From a bacterium (lineage in GTDB: Bacteria > JAJRZV01), in assembly GCA_024275095.1 (NCBI GenBank), contig JAJRZV010000118.1, forward strand, positions 1-21,251: 21,251 nucleotides of DNA, read 5' to 3'. The translations under genes and the position numbers were made by a program. How positions within the stretch are numbered: the first letter of the stretch is position 1; every line of letters starts with the position of its first letter. This document shows positions 1 through 5,916 of the stretch, one piece after another. The notes below the pieces were generated by a model that was not told the origin of the DNA, made no database searches, and saw only the letters and a program-made list of their open reading frames with translations.

Positions 1-132
1 CCCGCTCCTGACACTGCTCAAAAGCTGTATAAATGCCACTGTAAGAACCGTTAAATTCTTCTGAACACTCCTGCGTAAAAAATGAAAAACTTCCCTTATT
101 ACTCCATCTATTGCCTGTAATAAATCCTCTCC
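1..132 (-). other. Open frame in phase after the TAG; transposase-like N-terminus, runs off the edge
   Basis: Reading the minus strand on from the TAG at 133-135, all 44 codons to the window edge are open. They encode a sequence rich in Leu, Val, Arg and Phe, with segments such as AIDGVIREVFHFLRRSVQKN and LTVLTVAFIQLLSS. This resembles the N-terminal region of DDE transposases (inference from pattern, no domain is complete). There is no ATG, GTG or TTG in this frame between the TAG and about codon 32 (GTG at 37-39), so it lacks an obvious start of its own. It may be the continuation of the DUF6788-like gene, or a transposase relic. Confidence 0.4.
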
Positions 133-471
133 CTATAGCTCCTTCTTCCCTTTCTCTTTCCTCGCATCTCTTAACGCTTCCGTATACTTTATCGCAAATT
201 CCTTCATCAACTCCTGAACCTTCCTGCCGCTCTCGACCATCCTCTTCACCTCCCCAGCCAGCTCACCAGGCACATACACCGCTCGCCTCTTCCCCTTACG
301 CCTCACGTAAAGCACGTAACTGGAATGTCCCTCGCCTGTCTCGCATAAATGACAGCCCGGATAAGTACATGGACTTTTGCGTAAACTTAGAGAACCCAGC
401 CCCGCGGGAGTTAATTTCTCCAGCTCCTCATAAAACCACCTGATTACTTCTTCGGGATTTTTCTTCTCCAT
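133..471 (-). CDS. DUF6788-like small protein, transposase-associated type
   Basis: A 112-residue soluble protein. An N-terminal helix is followed by a motif of the form GSL-LRK, then a C-x3-C-x2-C cluster (CTYPGCHLC, about residues 35-43), a basic beta segment (YVLYVRRKGKRRAVYVP) and a charged C-terminal helix. This layout matches the DUF6788 family as I remember it; such proteins often sit directly before transposase genes, and their biochemical role is not established. The start is an ATG with no clear Shine-Dalgarno sequence, behind a TTGACA -35 element and a palindrome. The stop is TAG (133-135). The same frame stays open from there to the edge of the window, so the gene may be longer, through UAG readthrough or because a fused gene has been broken. 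The family assignment is moderate; expression as a real protein is likely. Confidence 0.6.
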   Translation of the reverse strand: MEKKNPEEVIRWFYEELEKLTPAGLGSLSLRKSPCTYPGCHLCETGEGHSSYVLYVRRKGKRRAVYVPGELAGEVKRMVESGRKVQELMKEFAIKYTEALRDARKEKGKKEL

Positions 472-477
472 ATCTTA

Positions 478-499
478 ATATGTGCCATAATGCACATAT
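478..499. repeat. Perfect 8-bp inverted repeat, operator-like
   Basis: The arms ATATGTGC and GCACATAT are separated by CATAAT. The dyad starts 7 bases upstream of the DUF6788-like start codon (471). It lies within the spacer and -10 region of the promoter candidate read on the minus strand, where a repressor could act. No binding protein is known. Confidence 0.45.
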
Positions 500-507
500 A
501 ATGTCAA
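480..507 (-). promoter_or_regulatory. Promoter candidate for the DUF6788-like gene
   Basis: On the minus strand a perfect TTGACA (complement of 502-507) is followed by an imperfect -10 region (CATATT at about 19 bp spacing). The long spacer and weak -10 make it uncertain. The -35 element is the strong part. Confidence 0.35.
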
Positions 508-556
508 GCAAAATCTTCAGCACCAAAACTGGGGGTGGGCAAGAGTTATTAAGACG

Positions 557-585
557 TTGACAAATCTACAGGTGTTAAAGATAAT
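557..585 (+). promoter_or_regulatory. Sigma70-type promoter of the tRNA pair
   Basis: TTGACA (557-562), a 17-base spacer and GATAAT (580-585) give a near-consensus promoter. Transcription would start near 592, about 17 bases before the mature tRNA-Thr. This is the strongest promoter visible in the window, as expected for stable RNA. Confidence 0.75.
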
Positions 586-608
586 TCTTATTTTGTCAGG
601 ATTTAGAA

Positions 609-681
609 GCCGACGTAGCTCAACCGGTAGAGCGGCTGACTTGTAATCAGCAGGTTGCCAGTTCGAGTCTGGCCGTCGGCT
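609..681 (+). tRNA. tRNA-Thr (anticodon UGU)
   Basis: A complete cloverleaf. The acceptor stem GCCGACG (609-615) pairs with CGTCGGC (674-680), the D-arm starts GCTC and ends GAGC, and the anticodon stem GCTGA/TCAGC holds the loop CTTGTAA. The anticodon TGT is at 642-644. The T-arm is GCCAG-TTCGAGT-CTGGC. The discriminator is T and no CCA is encoded. It is the first gene of a two-tRNA unit, 25 bases before tRNA-Tyr. Confidence 0.97.
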
Positions 682-706
682 TTAAATTTGATTTTGCAGG
701 TTTCAC

Positions 707-789
707 GGAGAGGTGCCCGAGTGGCCAAAGGGGGCAGGCTGTAAACCTGCTGGCGCAAGCCTTCGGTGGTTCGAACCCACCCCTCTCCA
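707..789 (+). tRNA. tRNA-Tyr (anticodon GUA)
   Basis: A class II tRNA of 83 bases. The acceptor stem GGAGAGG (707-713) pairs with CCTCTCC (782-788). The anticodon stem GCAGG/CCTGC carries the loop CTGTAAA with GTA at 741-743. A variable arm is built on TGGCGCAAGCC, and the T-arm is GGTGG-TTCGAAC-CCACC. The discriminator is A and no CCA is encoded. A short T run (793-797) follows and may end the transcript. Confidence 0.97.
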
Positions 790-842
790 GCGTTTTTCAA
801 ATTCGATAAGGTTGGGGTAGAAAGCTAAACATTGTGGTATGC

Positions 843-892
843 GAATGCGGGGGTGGGTTCGAACCACCGACGCCGTGAGGCGGTGGCGAGCG
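843..892 (-). other. 3' fragment of a class II-type tRNA, inverted; possible att remnant
   Basis: Read on the minus strand, the segment has a variable-arm-like hairpin (CGCC-TCAC-GGCG), a perfect T-arm (GGTGG-TTCGAAC-CCACC) and then CCCGCA, which resembles an acceptor 3' strand. No matching 5' acceptor, D-arm or intact anticodon arm is found in the preceding bases, so it is not a whole tRNA. Twenty of its bases (851-870) are the exact reverse complement of 763-782 in tRNA-Tyr. Copies of tRNA 3' ends are typical of integrase attachment sites, but no integrase is in the window. Confidence 0.45.
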
Positions 893-1038
893 GATAATAT
901 AAATGCATTGTTGATGGATTCAACCGATTTGATCTTGTTAATTTCAATTTTCATCCTGTTTTATTTGAAAAATAACTTTTAAATATCCCGGTATCTCCTG
1001 CTTCAATACCGATATTCCGCGAAAAATTGCTGCAGGTT

Positions 1039-1068
1039 TTGAAATGTGGTCGTGGTTACTCGTTATAT
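1039..1068 (+). promoter_or_regulatory. Promoter candidate for the 46-residue membrane protein
   Basis: TTGAAA (1039-1044), an 18-base spacer and TTATAT (1063-1068), with a predicted transcription start near 1075. This is 15 bases before the ATG and just ahead of the AGGAGG ribosome-binding site. The match is moderate. Confidence 0.4.
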
Positions 1069-1089
1069 TGATTAAAGAGGAGGTGAAAC

Positions 1090-1230
1090 ATGAAGAAGGC
1101 ATACGCGATTGTAATAGCAGTGGTATCCGGCGTATTTTTCATAACAGGGACAGGTATGTACTTGATCGTTAAGCACTCATCTCCAGCAAGAACAGATGAG
1201 TCGAAGGAAGTGGAGCTTAAAGAAAAGTAA
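1090..1230 (+). CDS. 46-residue single-pass membrane protein
   Basis: ATG preceded by an excellent ribosome-binding site (AGAGGAGGTGAAAC), ending in TAA. The N-terminus is MKKAYAIVIAVVSGVFFITG, a positive start followed by one membrane-spanning segment (about residues 4-30, reaching YLIV). A short polar tail of about 16 charged residues follows (KHSSPARTDESKEVELKEK). The hydrophobic stretch could be an uncleaved signal anchor; no signal-peptidase site or lipobox is obvious. The function is unknown. It stands alone with its own promoter candidate, so it is not part of a neighbouring operon. The ribosome-binding site and codon pattern make translation likely. Confidence 0.6.
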   Translation: MKKAYAIVIAVVSGVFFITGTGMYLIVKHSSPARTDESKEVELKEK

Positions 1231-1653
1231 ACAGGGATTGATGAAGATTAACAAAAGGAGAGAGTATTCTGGATGAACTCTATCAGTACGCGGTGAAATG
1301 CGCTAAGTATAAGGAAGGAAACTCATCTGACAGAATGGCCTGCATAAAGTTTTTTTAATTCGGATATGTGGTCAGGCAATTGCTGCTCTGGGGACTGAAC
1401 CCGTACTCCGAGAGAATAAAGAGATGTTAAAGCGGCTGTATATCCCAACGGGTGTAAGATTCAAGGATTCAAGGTACATGTGCACCATCTTCAAAAGTTT
1501 TTATTCGGATACGTTCACCACAATATGCTTGATAAACTTGCCGGGTGCTTTAGGCGAGAGATTGAGAGAGAAACATTTTGATCTTCAAAGCGTGGACTTG
1601 CCCCAACGACATGTACAGTTTATGAAATAACAATTTCCTTCTATAATTAGCGC
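1231..1653. other. Gene-poor stretch with fragmented open frames
   Basis: About 420 bases with no recognisable gene. The longest frame (1424-1630, 68 codons) has no proper ribosome-binding site and no family I know. Short pieces in other frames (for example around 1272-1355 and 1480-1580) look protein-like but are cut by stops. This suggests a decayed gene, possibly a mobile element, but I cannot name it. Confidence 0.4.
1642..1647 (+). promoter_or_regulatory. Perfect -10 box (TATAAT) just before the lipoprotein gene
   Basis: TATAAT lies 6 bases before the GTG at 1654. The -35 element at 17 bp spacing (TTTATG, 1619-1624) is poor. If used, transcription would begin at about 1654, making a leaderless or nearly leaderless mRNA. 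This fits the lack of a Shine-Dalgarno sequence. Confidence 0.3.
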
Positions 1654-3606
1654 GTGCGTCATATGCCTTTTATTATTATTTGCGTGCTTGTAATGCTTCT
1701 TCTTGCTTCCTGTGGTGAAGGGGGTGGGCCTCGTCCCTATTTCAACGTGGACACGTGGGATGCGTGTGAACAGGGATTGTTTAAAATCCCGTTTCCCAGT
1801 GACCTGAGGATTCGAGATGACACGCTGGCCCTTCCCTGTCTTCGTCTGCGTGGTGGGGCAGGTCTCGTGTCTGTTTACCTTTCGGCGGTTACCCGTTCAA
1901 CACATGAGTGGGGACTCCACCACGCTGTATACTTTCGCTTCAGTGCACCTGTGGATATCTCTTCCTGGCCTGAAGACGCTACAGCCAGTGTGGATGGTAC
2001 GGGAACGGCTTTTATTGTTAACATAGATCCTTCCTGTAAAGATTACGGAAGATATATTCCTGTAACCTGGTACTATACAGATACTTATTCCGGTTACCTC
2101 CCTCCACATACTCTTGCATTACTGCCGGTGGCCGGAGCCGGTTACTCCCCGGGTTGCCTGCACGCGGCATTTGTAAAGTCGGGGATTGTCACAGTTTCTG
2201 GTGAAAAGTTCAGGCAACCCGGGGCCGTTAAGGATTTGCTCTCTGGCAGGTGCTCCTCCCCGGTACTGTGCGAGGGAGCAGATGCTTTTGTTGAGTATTT
2301 GAAAGACGCCGGTATTTCTCGAGGCAGTATTCTCGTCTTTACCACCTTTCGCGCTGGCAGGCCCTATGAAGAACTGGAAAAAGCGATAGATTTTCTGGAT
2401 GCCCGGGCGTACGTGCCGGGTGTACAGGATTTTTCTTATACCGGCGTTGTTACTGAATCGTATCCCAGCGTTGTAACAGGTTCTTTTTACCTGTATGAAG
2501 GCCATGCTTCAGTGCTTACGTTTCAGCAAGGCGATCCCCCGTATTTCGATTTTGCTCGGAACAGCGGTGCCATCTTTTTTGACGAATGGGGGGATCCAGT
2601 AACTGCAGGTCGTACGAATGTACGATTTATATTTGCGCATCCAGAGAACGCCTCCGGTTCCATCCCGTGTGTTGTGTATTCCCACGGTACAGGGGGTGAT
2701 GCATATACAGTGCTTTACAACGGTGTGGCACTTAATTTAACCGCGCGCGGCATAGGTGTACTCTCCTTTGATGCTCCTCTTCACGGAGAGCGCATGCCGT
2801 ACAACATCGACCCTGTTTATACATTTTTCAATCCCCTGAACTTATACGCAGCAAGAGATAACATCAGGGAGACAGCCCTGGAGATCGCGCAATTTGTGAG
2901 ATTGGCTGAGCATTTTAAACTCGATGCAACTTTCAACCCTGATGGATTGACCGTTTCGTGCAATCCGTCGCAAATTTATTTTATGGGACATTCCCAGGGT
3001 GCTATTACAGGTGTTCCTTACCTTGGTTCGGATGACCACGTTAAGGGCGCGGTGCTTTCCGGCGGGGGCGGGGTGCTGCTTTATTCTCTTATAGATAAGG
3101 AACTACCTGTGCCAATTGCTCCCATGATTGAGGCTGTTTTTGGAAGCACAGAAGATTTAACTCCCTACCACTTTTTGCTCAATCTTTTTCAGATGTTCCT
3201 GGAAAGGGCCGATCCTGTTACATATGCACCGCGTATGTTGCGCGAAAGGCCGGAGACGTGGAGACCCCTTCACCTTTTTGTTTCTGAGGGCATGAAAGAT
3301 GGATACACTCCGCCGAGGAATGCAGAGGCCTTATGTGGTGCATCCGGACTTCCCCAGGTTGAACCGATCGCTTCCCTTGTGCCTCTTTACCAGCTTCAAG
3401 ATGAGAAAAGGGTTCAAACTTCCCCCGCCGTATTTAATGTTACCATCCCTTCAGGAGATTCTGTAACAGCGGGTTTTATACAATTTCCTGATTACGGACA
3501 TTTTGCGCTTTTTGACTCACCCTGCGGGTATTCCATGTGGGGTGTGTTTTTTCAATCGCTCGCTTCAGAAACACCGGTCATTGATACGGCGTGCCTGAGA
3601 CAGTGA
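1654..3606 (+). CDS. Alpha/beta-hydrolase lipoprotein, bacterial lipase (VolA/Pla-1)-like
   Basis: A 650-residue predicted lipoprotein. The N-terminus MRHMPFIIICVLVMLLLASC ends in a lipobox (LASC, Cys20), so the mature protein should be lipid-anchored. Residues about 35-270 resemble the N-terminal region of bacterial virulence-factor/VolA-type lipases (FPSDLRI start, two-domain layout; moderate). Residues about 330-650 form an alpha/beta-hydrolase domain. They carry YSHGTGG (342-348, oxyanion region), the nucleophile elbow GHSQG (445-449, Ser447), a likely acid Asp549 and the catalytic His616 in DYGHFALF. An esterase or lipase activity on lipids at the cell surface is inferred; the substrate is unknown. 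The start is GTG with no clear ribosome-binding site, and ATG at 1663 is an alternative with a less basic N-terminus. The stop overlaps the next gene, so the two are probably co-transcribed. Confidence 0.75.
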   Translation: MRHMPFIIICVLVMLLLASCGEGGGPRPYFNVDTWDACEQGLFKIPFPSDLRIRDDTLALPCLRLRGGAGLVSVYLSAVTRSTHEWGLHHAVYFRFSAPVDISSWPEDATASVDGTGTAFIVNIDPSCKDYGRYIPVTWYYTDTYSGYLPPHTLALLPVAGAGYSPGCLHAAFVKSGIVTVSGEKFRQPGAVKDLLSGRCSSPVLCEGADAFVEYLKDAGISRGSILVFTTFRAGRPYEELEKAIDFLDARAYVPGVQDFSYTGVVTESYPSVVTGSFYLYEGHASVLTFQQGDPPYFDFARNSGAIFFDEWGDPVTAGRTNVRFIFAHPENASGSIPCVVYSHGTGGDAYTVLYNGVALNLTARGIGVLSFDAPLHGERMPYNIDPVYTFFNPLNLYAARDNIRETALEIAQFVRLAEHFKLDATFNPDGLTVSCNPSQIYFMGHSQGAITGVPYLGSDDHVKGAVLSGGGGVLLYSLIDKELPVPIAPMIEAVFGSTEDLTPYHFLLNLFQMFLERADPVTYAPRMLRERPETWRPLHLFVSEGMKDGYTPPRNAEALCGASGLPQVEPIASLVPLYQLQDEKRVQTSPAVFNVTIPSGDSVTAGFIQFPDYGHFALFDSPCGYSMWGVFFQSLASETPVIDTACLRQ

Positions 3607-5747
3607 GAAACTCACGAATTCCCTTTTCTGTGGGTTTCATTGCCGCTTGTTTTCAGGTAATTTTCCTGCGCCGGCTGTATGCGGCATTTGCAGGAAGTGA
3701 AGTTGCCGTGGGCATGGGCTTTTTTGCCTGGATGGATCTTTACGGTGCAGGAGGGCTTCTGCTGGGACGATATGCAGACAGGGTGGGTCCCCGGGTAAAG
3801 GTATTTCTCGCTGTTTCCGCTGTGGTTGATGTACTGAGCATTGGGGCTATTCTTGTTTCTTACCGTCTGGGGGACCTGTTTGGATATGCTCCTGGTGAGT
3901 TGTTGCAGCCCTTTCTGGCGTTGCCGGCATCGTTGATGCTTGCTGTCCCGTGTGTCGGGATGGGGTTCTTGTTTGCACTGGCACCTGTTATTGTCAGGGG
4001 AGAAGAGGCCATTTCCCGTGCTTATTCTTTTGAGGCTATGGGTGGAGTGGCAGGGGCTCTGCTCACGGTTGCTACTGCTGCTGCAGGTTTTACAGGACTG
4101 AACGAAATGCTTGTTGCAATTCTCGTTCACCTGTTCATTCTCGTACCTTATTTCGTCGTCGTGCCTGTTATTGCTGTGGCGGGAATCGTTTGTTCTTTAA
4201 TCGACCTGGATGCTGTCTTTTTAAACGCCATGGGACGTTATGGAAATGTTCTTGTCAACACTGCAAGCCCTTACAGTCACCTGATGGTTACTCTCGACAG
4301 GGGACAGTCCACGCTTTATGTGAACGAGATGCCAGCCGGTGTTATCGGCCAGCGAGCCACACGGGAGTTGCCCGTACTTCTTGCAGATTACTATGCTCCA
4401 CCGGGTCGGCTGTTATTGATAGGTCCTGACCTTACCGCGGCGTGTACGATTGTATCTGCCACCGGCAGGAAAGTTACGCTCCTGTGGCGTGATGAGAAGG
4501 AAGTGAACATCCAGTGGTCTTTTGTTGGTCCATGTGCGAACCGTAAGAATATTAAACTTGTTTTTGTCGACCCCTTCTCCTATGTAAGGCAGGCGACACA
4601 GAAGTACGCGGGTGTGATACTTGCACCGGGTCCTCCCACGAGCCTCGCTGCCTCCCTTTTGTGGTCAAAGGAATTTTTTGAAAATTTAAAATCCGTGGTC
4701 CTTGCACGCGGCATTGTCGTGTCGGTTGCCGGGGAGGTGACCTCGACCCTTTCGTCAGCACAGGCTGATTTTCTTTCAATTTATATAAATACCCTTTCAG
4801 AAGCGGGATTCAAAAGCACGGTTTTTCCTGCAGGACCTTTCGTATTCGTTTCGTCTCTCCAGGGAGCGCCGGCGGTTCCAGATCCAGGAGTGCTCGATGC
4901 TTACATGAGCAAGAAGGGATACTACTTCCCCTACGCATCGTCTCGAAACATCGGATATCTATTAACTCCGGATCGGGTGAATTATTATTTATCCCAGATA
5001 AAAAAACGTCGGAAAACTTTCTCCAGCATTTACCATCCCCGTATTTACATGGCTGCAGCAGCGTTTTATGCAGAAATTGCAAAACCCGGACTTTACCGTA
5101 TTTTCATGAAAGTTGAAAAATACGGGATGTTTTTAACAGCTACAGCAATGTTAATGGCGCTGATTACAGCGTTTACATTTTTCAGGTTCGGTCCGGAGAA
5201 AGGCGGAGCCGCGGGAGCTGTTTTTGCAGCAGGATTCTCATCCATGGGTTTTGTTGTGCTCCTTCTGACCCTTTTTCAGGCAGCGCATGGGAGTTTGTAT
5301 ACGAGAATCAGCCTCTTCAATGCCGTATATTTTATCGCCATCGCCCTGGGAGCGCGGGGTTACGGATTGAGAAAAATTCGGCTTTATGAAATATTATTTT
5401 TTCTCTCCGTTGGTATCGGCGTTTCGCTCTACGGTCTTGCTGTGGTGTTTAAAATGGGACTTCTCCCCGCTGAAATTTTTTACTACGGGGCCAACTTTAT
5501 TGTTGGGTTCCTCGCTGCTGCGGTTTTTCGAGGCGCTTCGGCTGAAGCTGAACGAGACCGAATGGGACGGTGGGCTGGTGTGCTGGACTTTGCAGACCAT
5601 ACAGGCGCGGCCGTGGGTGCTGCAATTACAGCACTTCTTGCCCTTCCTTTCCTTGGCATGGTGGAAGGAGTGTTTTTAAGTTTTGTGTTTCCGCTGGTGG
5701 TGATCGTTGCAGCCGAAGCATTCTCCCACTTCGCGAAAATTTCATGA
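3591..5747 (+). CDS. Polytopic membrane protein, fused MFS/spermidine-synthase-like, degenerate catalytic motifs
   Basis: A 718-residue protein in three parts. Residues about 10-205 are membrane segments with the family signature GFIAACFQVIFLRRLYAAFAG and a GRYADR loop. Residues about 215-425 form a soluble Rossmann-type domain aligned by eye with spermidine synthases. Residues about 510-715 hold further membrane segments with the signatures GFSSMGFVVLLLTLFQ and LDFADHTGAAVGA. In polyamine synthases the GGGDG loop binds decarboxylated SAM and an Asp in a D-x-P-D-P-like motif is catalytic. Here these read LLIGPDLT (about 275-282) and LAPGPPTS (about 344-351), so ordinary aminopropyl transfer is unlikely. 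Function unknown. The GTG at 3591 overlaps the lipoprotein gene by 16 bases; GTG at 3603 would give a 4-base GTGA overlap and is equally plausible. Confidence 0.7.
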   Translation: MPETVRNSRIPFSVGFIAACFQVIFLRRLYAAFAGSEVAVGMGFFAWMDLYGAGGLLLGRYADRVGPRVKVFLAVSAVVDVLSIGAILVSYRLGDLFGYAPGELLQPFLALPASLMLAVPCVGMGFLFALAPVIVRGEEAISRAYSFEAMGGVAGALLTVATAAAGFTGLNEMLVAILVHLFILVPYFVVVPVIAVAGIVCSLIDLDAVFLNAMGRYGNVLVNTASPYSHLMVTLDRGQSTLYVNEMPAGVIGQRATRELPVLLADYYAPPGRLLLIGPDLTAACTIVSATGRKVTLLWRDEKEVNIQWSFVGPCANRKNIKLVFVDPFSYVRQATQKYAGVILAPGPPTSLAASLLWSKEFFENLKSVVLARGIVVSVAGEVTSTLSSAQADFLSIYINTLSEAGFKSTVFPAGPFVFVSSLQGAPAVPDPGVLDAYMSKKGYYFPYASSRNIGYLLTPDRVNYYLSQIKKRRKTFSSIYHPRIYMAAAAFYAEIAKPGLYRIFMKVEKYGMFLTATAMLMALITAFTFFRFGPEKGGAAGAVFAAGFSSMGFVVLLLTLFQAAHGSLYTRISLFNAVYFIAIALGARGYGLRKIRLYEILFFLSVGIGVSLYGLAVVFKMGLLPAEIFYYGANFIVGFLAAAVFRGASAEAERDRMGRWAGVLDFADHTGAAVGAAITALLALPFLGMVEGVFLSFVFPLVVIVAAEAFSHFAKIS

Positions 5748-5835
5748 ATTGTTACAGGGAATTTGAGGAAGAATGCCAGGGGGAAGTAAAGACATTTCCC
5801 TTTATATTTCCCACCCGCCCTATCCCTGTTTTTCT

Positions 5836-5864
5836 GGCGCGCAGTAAGCACTCGCGCCTTATTT
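5836..5864 (+). terminator. Weak terminator candidate after the membrane-protein gene
   Basis: Stem GGCGCG/CGCGCC with an 11-base loop, followed by TTATTT. It sits between two convergent genes, about 90 bases after the upstream stop. The large loop and short T tract lower confidence. Confidence 0.35.
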
Positions 5865-5916
5865 AAGGTGCGTCTGGATCAGGGCCGGCACAGGGCGCAG
5901 GTTGAGCAATTACAGG

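Larger units (their letters stand above)
790..1089. other. Intergenic region between tRNA-Tyr and the small membrane protein
   Basis: About 300 bases with no convincing gene. It contains the inverted tRNA-like fragment (843-892), an AT-rich stretch (900-985), an inverted repeat CGGTAT/ATACCG with an 11-base loop near 989-1012, and a promoter candidate at 1039-1068. Nothing else was recognised. Confidence 0.6.

Noticed and set aside
703-954. Minus-strand open frame over tRNA-Tyr and the tRNA-like fragment
   Set aside because: It runs antisense through a tRNA gene, and its sequence is that of a tRNA complement rather than a protein.
3612-4130. 172-codon minus-strand open frame
   Set aside because: It lies fully antisense to the membrane-protein gene and is rich in Cys, Ser, Gln and His without domain features; a shadow frame.
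5748-5916. Small gene between the two convergent genes
   Set aside because: No frame there has both a ribosome-binding site and a protein-like composition; only a weak terminator candidate is seen.
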